DNA of 64,000 nt from Lytechinus pictus (taxonomy: Eukaryota; Echinodermata; Echinoidea; Temnopleuroida; Toxopneustidae). Location of the stretch: assembly GCF_037042905.1 (NCBI RefSeq), contig NC_087247.1:64565420-64629419 (forward strand), given 5' to 3'. Position numbers and translations under genes: made by a program. Below, piece by piece: positions 1 to 11,537 of this stretch (position 1 is the first letter of the stretch; each line of letters begins with the position of its first letter). The notes beneath the pieces were generated by a model. It was not told where the DNA came from and ran no database searches. It worked only from the letters and a program-made list of their open reading frames with translations.

Positions 1-40
1 TTTGATTATCAATAAAGAATTGAATTGACTTGAATTGTAT
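1..40 (+). repeat. Possible LINE 3' tail
   Basis: AATAAAGAATTGAATTGACT resembles the AATAAAG(AATTG)n microsatellite tails that end many invertebrate non-LTR elements. Only the end is visible at the window edge, so its identity is uncertain. Confidence 0.3.
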
Positions 41-426
41 GCGCACGAGAGAGCTGATGATATAACATACTCACTATTTCTTTGGTATAATGAAATGTAT
101 ATGATTATGCAATAATGTTTGTTTTGTTTGTATTCATTTCCATCTAAAAACATAGAAATACATTTTAGAATTGATACAGAGTATATGGCGGATATCTCAT
201 TTTAGCGGCTGTTACTGTTCCTGATATAAAGCAAACACAAAACATGATACATCATAACAATAAATCAAAACAATACTTAATCAGGTATATTACAACCCAT
301 GCCAAAATCACAGATGAATATGAAAACAATGACCCATATCCTCCCTTAAATAATGTAAAACTTGGTTTGATCAGCCGATGGAGATCCCATAATGTACTTC
401 AACAAAAACTTGAATAATTGATAAAA

Positions 427-614
427 AAATCAATAGCGACGGGATTGCATCATCATAATCCCATAGATCTGTATTATAAAAACATGAAAATTAGCGAATT
501 AAATATGTCGTAAATTTATCATTCTACATCCGATTTTTACTTATGAAAAAAAAAATCAATAGCGACGGGATTGCATCATCATATTCCCATAGACATGATA
601 GATCTGTATTATAA
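427..614. repeat. Pair of ~55-bp direct repeats
   Basis: ATCAATAGCGACGGGATTGC and the following ~35 bases, through ATAGATCTGTATTATAA, occur at about 428-480 and again at 554-614. The second copy has a small insertion (ACATGATAG). The second copy abuts the 5' end of the HINE-like element at 613. Confidence 0.7.
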
Positions 615-844
615 CAAGTGGAACGCCTTTACGCGATTTAATATAGCAGCAGTGCTAACTTTGAAACTACTATAAAATAATCATTCACAAAAACACCATT
701 CATATAATGACATAATACCACGTTCATTGACCATAGATGACATTTGAACGGTGACTTAAGACTTGTCAACTACACCCATGTCCACATTTCATTCACTCTA
801 TCCATAAACTTTCAAAGTTATGGTGGCAATTCAACAATTACCCT

Positions 845-950
845 AGCCTCTTGTCGAGGCCCTGGCGGCTGCTTCCCGAGCGAAGCGAGGGATTTCCTAT
901 AATTCGCGAAGCGAATTAGGCCTGGCGCGAGCCAGGGCCTCTTGACATCT
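845..950. repeat. GC-rich hairpin element next to RecQ-like fragment A
   Basis: CGAGGCCCTGGC near the left is complementary to GCCAGGGCCTC near the right, with a second inner palindrome AATTCGCGAAGCGAATT. A related hairpin is at 63192-63291, beside the other RecQ-like fragment. It is GC-rich against an AT-rich background. Confidence 0.65.
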
Positions 951-954
951 GGGC

Positions 955-1600
955 TGAATTATGATATTCATGAGGAACGTCTTCCTAATGAAATATACAT
1001 GAGTTGTAATATCGCCGGTCACCTTGTAAACCAATGAAATGTCGAAGCTGTTTCGTCCGGGGTTCGGAATACTATAGTAGTCCACTATTCTGCAGGGGAT
1101 TCAATTAATTGCGGGGCACTAAAGGGGATATAACCAGCAAAATGCTACAAGTAGTGGTACTTCTACTACTAGTACTGGCAGTACAAGACCCATCAACGCC
1201 CCGAACCTTCCCGGGAGATACACGTCAGCCGCTGGTCAGACTCGAGTCAAGGGGAAACAACTCTACTCCAGCATTCCCTCACTGCACCGCGGAGAACGAG
1301 AATCGCATGAAAGATAACATTTTTTCCATATCCTGTGGGTAGATTTACAAAATCATCTCGTCCTTTCAGTGCAGATTTAATTTTATCGACTTGCAAATCC
1401 TTAAATCGGTCAATATATAGCATTTTGGAGGCATATTCAATGCTCTTTGATATTTCGTCGTCACTCTTCGCCAAGAATCAACGGGTCGCCATTCAAGATG
1501 AGCTCATGAATATTCAATATGACGTCATAGCAGCCCGCGCTCTCATTGGATGATTTTCACCGACCAGTTTTTGGTCGGTATATTGGTAAAAACAATGAAT
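955..1600 (-). pseudogene. RecQ-helicase-like first-exon fragment, copy A
   Basis: The minus strand encodes DDEISKSIEYASKMLYIDRF, then KDLQVDKIKSALKGRDDFVN and LPTGYGKNVIFHAI (about 1475 down to 1300). This matches the start of a RecQ-type SF2 helicase domain: the 'LR--Q---I' Q-motif-like segment followed by motif I. The upstream ATG reads ATG GCG ACC CGT TGA, so the longer start seen in copy B is broken by a stop here. Motif I has GKN where GKS/GKT is usual. The frame is lost after FHAI. A palindromic TGACGTCA lies just upstream. The block is an inverted match to 63357-64000. Confidence 0.7.
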
Positions 1601-2420
1601 TAACAATTGTGATACTTGATCACAGTGATACTTGATTACTCTTATATCCCAAGTTTTATGAAATAGATCCATAAACTTCAGAGTTAGGATGGTAATTTAA
1701 CAAAGACCCCCTACACGGCCAAAGTTCATTGACCTTAAATGACCATTGACCATGGTCATGTGACCTGAAACTCGCACAGAATATTCAGTGGTACTTGATT
1801 AACCTAATGTCCAACTTTCATGAACTAGATCCATAAATTTTCAAAGTTATGAAGGTAATTCAACAAATACCCCCAACTTGGCCAAAGTTCATTGACCCTA
1901 AATGGCCTTTGACCTTGGTCATGTGACCTGAAACTCAGGCAGGATGTTTACTCATACTTGATTAACCTTATGTCCAAGTTTCATGAACTAGATCCATAAA
2001 TTTTCAAAGTTATGATAGTAATTCAACAAATACCCCCAACTTGACCAAAGTTCATTGACCCTAAATGACCTTTGACCTTGGTCATGTGACCTGAAACTCG
2101 AGCAGGATGTTCACTAATACTTGATTAACCTTATGTCCAAGTTTCATGAACTAGGTCCATATACTTTCTAAGTTATGATGTCATTTCAAAAACTTAACCT
2201 TCGGTTAAGATTTTGAAAATAATTCTCCCAACATGGTCTAAGTTCATTGACCCTAAATGACCTTTGACCTTGGTAATGTGACCTGAAACTCAGGTAGGAT
2301 GTTCAGTAATACTTGATTATCCTTATGGCCAAGTTTCATGAACTAGGTCCATATACTTTTTAAGTTATGATGTCATTTCAAAAAATTAACCTTAGGTTAA
2401 GATTTGATGTTGACGCCGCC

Positions 2421-3322
2421 GCACAGTGGGCCGGGGCGAAACAAAAGTGCGCCAAAAGTCATTTTGGGCAATTTCAGATTTTTAATTTTTGTTATGCCCA
2501 GCTGAAAGACAACACTTTGAAGAATACTTCAGCAAAATATTTCATTCCGGAATTTGCATAAAGGTTGTTAATTTTCTACCTCAAATCGTAAAATGTGACA
2601 TTTTGGGAAATTTCGCGTATATGATAACCTAGTTGAAAAACAGGCCATTTCACAGGAGGTTTTTCATGTAGGAATCTGAAATGGCTCCAACATAATCCTG
2701 AAATATTCTTTTTTCGTAGGAAAGGGTTCAAAGTAGATTAAAAGACACCTTTCAGGCGGTTTATAGGATGATTATTCCTCGAAATAGGCTGAAAATCCAT
2801 GTTTTTTGCATTTACATTAGAAACGTTTAGATTTCCGTCTAAATTCTATAAGCATCATTTTTCCCGATGTCTAAGCTTTAAGTCGATACCAAATTTAGCT
2901 GCCCGTTTTTGCCCGTTGTCATGTTAGAGCCGATTTTACTTGACACAACACCCCAAAAACCTGTTCAAAAACGGTCATTTTTATACCGCGCAGTCATCGT
3001 AGCGCACCGTATGGGTGTACATTGCCGTTCGCTTTTGCACGGCGAGGACGATTCCCCTTCCATTCCATGAAAATGACATGAATTCCGGGCATAATAAACA
3101 AAATAAAGGTTGCTAACGCAAATAAGGGCTATACCCACAACTCTTCTAGAGTTAAACTTACTTGTATAATAATTTCAGCCAAAACCCCTCCTCATAGTGA
3201 TACATTCGTGGTGTTATATACTCTGCGTTTTACACAAGTCAACACAGCTTGATAAAGCGCGGTTAATATTTTTCAGATTTTAAAGTTTTTTTTTATAAAT
3301 CTAATTAATTATCATTTTGATG
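2421..3322. mobile_element. Unclassified insertion inside HINE-like copy 1
   Basis: The HINE sequence stops after GATGTTGACGCCGCCG and resumes with CAGGCGAGACAAAAAT about 900 bp later. The inserted block begins CACAGTGGGCCGGGGCGAAA and shows no long ORF. I see no matching inverted end, so the class is unknown. Confidence 0.5.
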
Positions 3323-3344
3323 CCAGGCGAGACAAAAATTAGCA

Positions 3345-3480
3345 AATGAAATATGTCGTAAATTTATTATTCTACATCTGATATCGATGAAATTTCCAGT
3401 GATGCTGGGGATGCTTATCTGATCTTCGTCTAAATGTTAAAATCAACTTGTTGGTGGACTTGGCCTGGGAAACTAGGGGT
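3345..3480. repeat. Truncated end of a TTAA MITE (AGGTCAAGTCC family)
   Basis: TTATTCTACATCTGAT, then GATGAAATTTCCAGTG and TTGGTGGACTTGGCC, follow the order of the right half of the MITE at 46490-47091. The left half is absent. A similar TTATCATTCTACATCCGAT stretch is at about 510-535. Confidence 0.5.
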
Positions 3481-3545
3481 GGGGGGGGGGTGGGGCTATA
3501 ATGACAATAGAGGGAAGGTGTAGTAAGTGGGGGGGGGGGGGTGGG
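3478..3545 (+). repeat. G-rich runs (potential quadruplex)
   Basis: Two runs of 10 or more G occur within about 65 bp, at about 3480-3495 and 3528-3543. Four or more G-tracts lie close together on the + strand. Outside any gene. Confidence 0.6.
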
Positions 3546-4375
3546 CAATAGCTTTCGAAATGAAGGCTTGTGACGTCAAACGTCTAAGATATATGCCATG
3601 CAATGTTATGCGAGGGAGCTTGAAGACCGAAAAGAAACTTGGTATCGTTTGAAGAAGATAATATCTGTAAAAATATATGTACAAAGGGAATTACAGTGAA
3701 GAAGGATGAAGGATATTATCAAGTTATGAAAGCTCTGAAAAATTGTTTTTTTCCTCTTGCGAGAGACCGTAGCCATCGTGTTAGCCTTTGTCAATTTTAA
3801 GCATGAAACTAATTTATTGTCACTAAATTGGAAAAGCCGATTTTTAGAGGCGTGTATATATACTATATATTTAGCATTTTGAGGGCAAGAAAAAGGGTAT
3901 GCCATGACACATGGAGACTGTATTCTTGACCAAGTAACTTGTAATTGTAGAGATAATTTTCTAATTAAAATCGAGATATGCACTGCTCTCTAACGTTCAT
4001 TTTTTTTAAACGTTCAGCACATAAAACATCAAAAACCTTTCCTACCACCCCTATTGATGAGTACTAATAGTCAAGACTAGGTATGGAAGTAGTAGTCGTC
4101 TACCCTCTATTGACAATATGCCTATAAAGTTTACAAGACGTCGAGAAAGTAGTGATGATTGAAGCCTGAAAAATTGCAATCGTCATCTATATTTGTTCTC
4201 TATATCATTGCCTAACACTCAGTACTAGAATTGCGTAGAAACTGTGAGTGCAAAATATTTCAAATGGCTGTTAGAAATAAATTATCCGGGTGCACGACCT
4301 GTCTGGACACGTAACAACTAGGTAAGGTAAATATCAACAATCTGAAAACAATATTGAAAGATATTTCGGTCACAT
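3546..4375. other. No feature recognised
   Basis: AT-rich non-coding DNA. The open frames on the minus strand here are short, without recognisable domains or splice context. It lies 3' of ASZ1. Confidence 0.5.
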
Positions 4376-4720
4376 ATACCTGAGAAGGAACCGTTTTATG
4401 CCGTCAGCAAGCGACCCTTTGCTTCCTTATAGATGCCCTTTCTCGTATCATTGCCCCTTTTTACCCAAGAAAAGTGTCCCTCACGAAAATGTTTTATTGT
4501 GCCCCTTTAAACCTGCGAAAGATGTGTGAGCAATTTAGTTCCCCCTTGCCTTCTTAAGTGCCCTTTCTCGAATCAGTACCCCTTTTAACCCAAGAAAAGT
4601 GCCCCTCACGAACATGTCCTGTGCCCCTTTTATACCTGAGAAGGACCCGCTTTGTGCGGTTTATGTCGTAAGCAAGAGACACTTTGCCTTCTCATAGGTG
4701 TCTGTTCTTCATATCAGATA
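4376..4720. repeat. Degenerate tandem repeat
   Basis: Three diverged units share the order ACCTG(A/C)GAA, GTCAGCAAG or similar, TGCCCTTTCTCG, TACCCAAGAAAAGTG, CCCTCACGAA and GTGCCCCTTTTA. Starts are near 4378, 4512 and 4635. Coding use is unlikely because stops fall in all frames. Confidence 0.5.
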
Positions 4721-4960
4721 AGTTGTCCTTAAAAACCACTCTTTTCGTGCCTGGTTTCTCTATTTAGCGTTCTGCTCCCTTCTGCAAGTGCATCCTTTAA
4801 TCGCATAATCCCTTTCAAAATTATGATTTGCCTCTTTCGCTACTTCTCTTTCTTTTGATAATGAAATTCTTAACCTCTAATAAAAAAAAAATGCCCTATT
4901 TTATTATGTCCTTATTCACTTTTGATAAATGCCCCTTTTCTTTTCCAGTCTGTTTAGAAT

Positions 4961-6335
4961 ATTCTCTCTTAAAGTTCTAATGGCATCACTTTTCCTTTGG
5001 AGCAAGTGTTCCTATTATATGATTCTGGAAAAACACATTTAGATTGATGAATTTCACATAAGGCACAGCCTTTACCCCCAAAAATTGCCGACAGAAACAG
5101 ACAGCATCCATAAAGAGACAACCAAAAATAAACAGCATCATTGGTAAGAAACAAGAAAAAAATATTCTCATTTTTATATGTTACTACTTATATGAATGAA
5201 AATACTTGTAAGAATATTCCATTATGTGCCTTCAGTTTCATGAATCATGTGAGTGGGGTAGATACTAAGTTGTAGGCTTATGACTTCTCCTTAATTGATA
5301 CCAGAATGTTTCATGTTATCCATGGCTATGATTAAAATGCAGATGATTATAAAAATCATACATAACAGGTGTATTCAAACTTTTTCCTCTTTACTGTCTT
5401 GATATAATAAACATTGATTTGATGATATGTTGTATTAATTTACCCACCATACTCTCAAAATTTGCTTCTTCATCTCCAAAAGTTCATGAGAATGCTATAT
5501 ATGATGGTATCATTGCCCTGTTATCCATCATGTATGTTTACACAGTATATTAGTAGTTCCTTTGCAAAACTAAGTAATCCACTACATAACAGAAATGTAT
5601 CCACATTATTTTCTCAAAATACAACCAACATAACATCACTGAGAAAAAAATAGCATAAACAAAAACTTTGTTTGCATCTTACTCATGAAATTTAATGTGA
5701 CTTGCATGTATTGTCGTTTATCAAACATGATTTGGAAGACACAATGGAATTTGACATAATTATTAATATCACCTTGGTATATAATCCCATCCACCTCCAA
5801 ATAATTAATGTCCTCCCTGATCCAGTAAACAATAAAGTATGTATCTTATAATGTGCCACAATTGTATGTTTATACTTTTTACAGTTATAATAATTTTGTA
5901 TGAACTACAATTCACTTTACATTTACTTAAATTTCAAAGTTTCAACAACAAGATAAACATAGTTTGTATAGCTAACAGCTCAAAACTTATATCACTTGTT
6001 TCATGTTGTTTTCATATTCATATATCATAATGTAAGTTCTAAAAATAAAATGTTGAGACAGGCAAGCTTCAAGCAATTCATATGCATAGACACTTACTAA
6101 ACATATACTGTAATACTCATAAAAGGCAATTTTTGTTTAGTAATGCTCCCATTTTGTCAATTTACCATAAGAAAAATATCATAGATATAACCATTTTCCC
6201 ACTACTTTCACACAATCTTGTGCATGATTTTAATACACCCTTCCCTTCACAAACCCCCCCCAGCCAAACAATATTCATACCGATTAAGTTAATGTATTTC
6301 TTTTCATTGAATGAATGTGACAGCAGAAGTCAACA
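4961..6335. other. No feature recognised
   Basis: AT-rich intergenic DNA with only chance short frames rich in Phe, Ile, Leu and Tyr. No domain, repeat or splice pattern stood out. Confidence 0.5.
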
Positions 6336-6339
6336 ATTA

Positions 6340-6460
6340 ATACTTATTGTACAACGCCTACTTAGCTTGTTGTACGCGAGCAAATGGGAGACTGAATGTC
6401 AAATATTTGTATCGTTGCACACACGCTATTCGCTATTTGTATACTAAGTTGCAACTCTTT
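6340..6460. repeat. Short copy of the 37 kb repeat
   Basis: TTGTACAACGCCTACTTAGC through CGCTATTCGCTATTTGTATACT matches, in inverted orientation, the outer parts of the element at 37035-37470. The middle ~300 bp is deleted. Confidence 0.6.
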
Positions 6461-6794
6461 TGATATCCACTTATTTCTAAGTAAAGGTACAGTACATAAC
6501 TGCAGTGAAGAAAACACAGACATAAAATCAAACTTGCACAAACAAGCAGCACAAAGAAAGGCAAATACTTCCCAAAACAAATACTTAAAAGTATTTGTTT
6601 TTCTTGCTTAATTCAGTATAGTCCCATTTTCTCAACATCAGTGATTTGGGTTTTATTTTCATGAACATCAATATCAGTACAAAGATGTGGACAATCAGAA
6701 TTTGTTGAACTAGCAATAACCTAATGTACATAAAGCTGTAACCAAATTTAGTTCATTATAGACAAGGGACGGTATTCTGAAAATCATCTTTTCT

Positions 6795-6845
6795 CTATAT
6801 TTTATCTTTTCTCAGAGATATTTTATCTTTTCTCAGAGATATTAC
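6795..6845. repeat. Two-copy 21-bp tandem repeat
   Basis: TTTTATCTTTTCTCAGAGATA is present twice in direct succession, preceded by a diverged third copy (TTTTCTCTATATTTTATC). The flanking GGTATTCTG occurs on both sides. Confidence 0.6.
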
Positions 6846-7285
6846 AATATTGGTATTCTGGTGGATGTCATTACTTTTTTTTTTTTTTAGTGCGAACAAA
6901 ATAAATGCAATTACATATCAACATTGCTCTTAAAATGAGTATATGTAACTTCAATAATGAAAAGGACACTTAATCAGGACTACTTAGATTTCAATGATTT
7001 GAGGGCAAGGTGACTTTCCTGTAGGGCACATTACATCTATACATGGGAAGAAACGAAAAGGTGATTTGCCTTTAAAAAAATATGAAATATAGCTCCTTAA
7101 ATTTCAAAATAGCCCTGGGCAGTGGATTATTACACAAATCAAAACAAAAAGAGATAAACCTATGGCATGGACAGATGTAGTAAAAATAGCACCCATTCAG
7201 AAAATCTTCCTGGCATTAATGGACATAGACTTAAATTAATGAAATGCTCTACGAAATGAACACTATCAACTTTATATTTGATATA

Positions 7286-7651
7286 ATACCATTTTTACAC
7301 AGTGACTCGGCTTGAGCAGTGTCGAACGCAGCGCAGAGGGCAACTGTGATCATGTTTATACTGAAACAAAAAAGGTGAGTTTGACACGGCCCACGGATCA
7401 TGAACGGAAGTAGAATAGACATCTCAAATATATGTCATGTTTGACCTGGGTTATGCAGGTTCGACAAGGCTTTCTGTTTACACACAAAAAAATAGGCGAG
7501 TCTGACTCGGCTCGTGGGTTGAAACCTACGATTTCGGTGGATCACATGGCTCGCAGATCACACTGATCGTGTTTACACAGCATAAAATTGCCGTGTTGAG
7601 CACGGCTCGTGTGTCGAACCCCCAAGCCGAGTCACTGTGTAAACACGGTAT
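7286..7651. mobile_element. MITE with ~30-bp terminal inverted repeats
   Basis: The left end ACC(A)TTTTTACACAGTGACTCGG is mirrored by CCGAGTCACTGTGTAAACACGGT at the right. It is 366 bp with no ORF. The interior has further copies of CACGGCTCGTG-like motifs. A duplication cannot be resolved beyond AT on each side. The class is unknown. Confidence 0.75.
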
Positions 7652-8072
7652 GAATGTCACATAGATAATCCATCTCCTTCTTCAGCATCCTTTTTAAGGG
7701 TCATAAAAGAAATGAAATATTTAATTTGTAAATGGACTGAAGTTTTCTTTGCCATATAAATCACAAAAGCATTACAAAAGCAAATATAATAAGATCTACA
7801 AAGGTGGTTTGAAGAGTCTGGTAAATTGCACATAACATAACATATCCATTAAACTTGTTCTTTTTTTAGTTCAGGTGAAGTCACATGTAACATGGCAGTT
7901 TAACAATATACAAAGGACATGCATTTCAGAGTTCGTTGGGTCATATTAGTGCATGTATCAACTAATTGTCTGAAGTCAAGATGAGCAGCGGAATGGCTAT
8001 GGACAATCGTGCAGTTATCAAATTGGCTATTTTGAACTGATGCACTTACAAGAGCCGCACGTTATTTGTTTA

Positions 8073-9030
8073 ACAAGTGGAATGCCTCTGGCCGTCTCAC
8101 CTGCATCACGCGATTCAATATAGCAGCAGTGCTGATTTTGAAAACTACTATAACTCGCACAAGATGTTCAGTGATACTTGGTTACTCTTATTTCCACGTT
8201 TTATGAACTAGACCAATACACTTATAGAGATATGATGGCAATTCAAAAAATACCCCCAACGTGGCCAAAGTTCTTTGACCTTACATGACCTTTGACCTTG
8301 ATCATGTGACCTGAAACTCGCACAGGATGTTCAGTGATACTTGATTACTATTATGTCCAAGTTTTATGAACTAGACCAACACACTTTCAAATTTATGGCT
8401 GTAATTCAACAAATACCCCAATTTGGCCAAAGTTCATTGACCCTAAATGACCTTTGACCTTGATCATGTGACCTGAAACTTGCACAGGATCTTCAGTAAT
8501 ACTTGATTACTATTATGTCCAAGTTTCATGAATCAGATCCATAAACTTTCAAAGTTATGATGGTAATTCAACAGATACCCCCAATTCGGCCAAAGTTCAT
8601 TGACCCTAAATGACCTTTGACCTTGGTCATGTGAGGTGAAACTCATGCAGGATGTTAAGTGATACTTGATTAACCTTATGTATAAGTTTCATGAACTAGG
8701 TCCATATATTTTCTAAGTTATGATGACATTTCAAAAACTTAACCTTAGGTTAAGATTTTGATGTTGATTCCCCCAACATGGTCTAAGTTCATTGACCCTA
8801 AATGACCTTTGACCTTAGTCATGTGACATGAAACTCAGGCAGGATGTTCAGTAATACTTGATTAACCTTATGGCCAAGTTTCATGAACTAGGTCCATATA
8901 CTTTCTAAGTTATGCTGTCATTTCAAAAACTTAACCTCAGGTTAAGATTTGGTGTTGACGCCGCCGTCGCCGCCGCCGTCGGAAAAGCGGCGCCTATAGT
9001 CTCACTCTGCTATGCAGGTGAGACAAAAAT
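8073..9030 (+). mobile_element. HINE-like tandem-repeat element, copy 2 (complete)
   Basis: The 5' end is ACAAGTGGAATGCCTCTGG with GTCTCACCTGCAT just inside. The interior has four ~163-bp units (TGACC cores near 8275, 8440, 8603 and 8790). Near the 3' end are GCCGCCGTCGG and then a hairpin (GTCTCAC...GTGAGAC enclosing CTGC TAT GCAG) followed by AAAAAT. The stem change C to T is matched on both sides (GTCTCAC/GTGAGAC), and also in the 5' subterminal copy. I see no target-site duplication. Confidence 0.8.
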
Positions 9031-9410
9031 GAGATGTAGGGATCTTGTCGTTAAATAATGAACATGATTCTAGATCTAAACTCATGCTAGATTGACAAAA
9101 CTATTCTAACTTTAAAGTCTACTCTTTCAAACAAAAATGCAGGAAACATTTGAGTTTTATAAAATTGATGTTCTTGATGTTCACAATGCATCCACTAAAA
9201 TTTTGAGCAGTTGCCATTCTTCTGAAATAAATGTACAATACCATGAATAAGATATATCAAACAGTATGTCAATGAAATGTCAGATAAGAAATCACACCCT
9301 TGATGAGTAGAGCAGCACGCGCGCGCAGCTTAGCCGGTCAGTCCAATACAGCACATATAGGCTTGCCAATATGCGGGCAAATCAACTTTCCTAATGAACG
9401 ATTGTTAGAA

Positions 9411-10724
9411 ACAAGCGGAACGCCTCTGGCAGTCTCGCCTGCATTACGCAATTTAATATAGCAGCAGTGCTAACTTTGAAAACTACTATAAAATAATCAT
9501 TCACAAAAACACCATTCATATGGTCAAATACACCCATGTCCACATTTCATTCACTCTATCCATAAACTTTCAAAGTTATGATGGCAATTCAACAATTACC
9601 CCAACATGGCCTAAGTTTATTGACCTTAACTGACCTTTGACCTTGGTTTTGTGACCTGATACTCACAGGGGATGTTTAGTGATACTTAATTACTCTTATA
9701 TCCCAAGTTTTATGAAATAGATCCATAAACTTCAGAGTTAGGATGGTAATTCAACAAATACCCCCAACACGGCCAATGTTCATTGACCTTAAATGACCTT
9801 TGACCATGGTCATGTGACCTGAAACTCGTACAAGATGTTCAGTGATACTCAATTACTCTTATGTCCAAGTTTTATGAACTAGATCCATAAACCTTCAGAG
9901 TTAGGATGGTAATTTAACAAAGACTCCCAACACGGCTAAAGTTCATTGACCTTAAATGACCATTGACCATGGTCATGTGACCTGTAACTTGCACAGGATA
10001 TTCAGTGGTACTTGATTAACCTAATGTCCAAGTTTCATGAACTAGGTCCATATACTTTCTAAGTTATGATGTCATTTCAAAAACTAAACCTTCGGTTAAG
10101 ATTTTGAAAATAATTCTCCCAACATGGTCTAAGTTCATTGACCCTAAATGACCTTTGACCTTGGCCATGTGACCTGAAACTCAGGCAGGATGTTCACTAA
10201 TACTTGATTAACCTTATGTCCAAGTTTCATGAACTAGATCCATAAATTTTCAAAGTTATGATAGTAATTCAACAAATACCCCCAACTTGACCAAAGTTCA
10301 TTGACCCTAAATGACCTTTGACCTTGGTCATGTGACCTGAAACTCAAGCAGGATGTTAAGTAATACTTGATTAAACTTATGTTCAAGTTTCATGAACTAG
10401 GTCCATATACTTTCTAAGTTATGATGTCATTTCAAAAACTAAACCTTCGGTTAAGATTTTGAAAATAATTCTCCCAACATGGTCTAAGTTCATTGACCCT
10501 AAATGACCTTTGACCTTAGTCATGTGACCTGAAACTCAAGCAGGATGTTCAGTAATACTTGATTAACCTTATGTCCAAGTTTCATGAACTAGGTCCATAT
10601 ACTTTCTAAGTTATGATGTCATTTCAAAAACTTAACCTTAGGTTAAGATTTGATGTGACGCCGCCGCCGCCGTCGGAAAAGCGGCGCCTATAGTCTCGCT
10701 CTGCTATGCAGGCGAGACAAAAAT
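9411..10724 (+). mobile_element. HINE-like tandem-repeat element, copy 3 (complete)
   Basis: The ends are as in copy 2 (ACAAGCGGAACGCC at 5', GGCGAGACAAAAAT at 3'). It carries six internal units, some lengthened by an AACCTTCGGTTAAG segment. The 3' hairpin GTCTCGC T CTGC TAT GCAG GCGAGAC is intact. No ORF. Confidence 0.82.
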
Positions 10725-11500
10725 GCGCGGTCCATGTAAAAGTAGAAATGACGCATGTCACATGATCGGCTCTCAGCCAAACATTTTATTAGAATGCATA
10801 CATCCATTTTATGATATGCATTTGTTTAGAGCGTGAATAGAACCTGGTGAGCAATGGTCTGCCATCAGTAATAATATTGCCATAAGATGGATAAGAATAA
10901 CATGAAAAATGATATGAATGCTTCAGCACTGAGGATACTGTTTGGCAAGAAAAGCATGATATACTATTTTACCAATAGCATTTATGCCTTAAGGCACTGG
11001 CAAAAAAAATCAATGAAAAAGCTAAACACTTGACATAAAATAACTAACAAATATGCTTTTATTTAATACAAAGTATACTGCACTATACAACATACATGTT
11101 TTAAAGTGATATTCACCTCTTATGCACTTTGTTGTGGATGACTTGTAAAAGGCATGAAAATATTATAACTTGGTATTCTTTAATACAGATTTTGCTACAA
11201 TAGCAAATGACACTTCATCCGAAAAACTCATCAATATTCCTGAAGTAGCCAAATCTGGTGTTTTTCTTTTAAGATTCTGATGTGACCATATATTTACATC
11301 AAAATGGCAAATGACTTACCCTATATAGCAGACAATAAATTATATTCTTCTGCAGAATACAATTTATGAGGTTTACATCCATAAATCATTGCTTTACTTG
11401 ACGTTCTGGTGAGAAATAACAGATTAACAATTAATGGTAAAAAAAAATATTTTTTACTTTTTCCTTGGAAATATGTTTCTTGTCAAAATAGATTAAATTA
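10725..11500. other. No feature recognised
   Basis: AT-rich DNA between a HINE-like copy and the foldback structure. No ORF or repeat identified. Confidence 0.5.
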
Positions 11501-11537
11501 ATAGTCAGGCAGCATATGTCATATATGATGGTGGGCC

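Larger units (their letters stand above)
613..3338 (+). mobile_element. HINE-like tandem-repeat element, copy 1 (interrupted)
   Basis: It begins ACAAGTGGAACGCC and ends GGCGAGACAAAAAT. The interior holds ~163-bp units at about 1730-2390, each with a TTCATTGACCCTAAATGACC-type core. Two foreign blocks interrupt it: the hairpin plus RecQ-like fragment at 845-1600, and an unrelated block at about 2421-3322 that begins CACAGTGGGCCGGGG directly after the GACGCCGCCG core and resumes at CAGGCGAGAC. The element is otherwise like the copies at 8073, 9411 and 39998. Confidence 0.7.
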
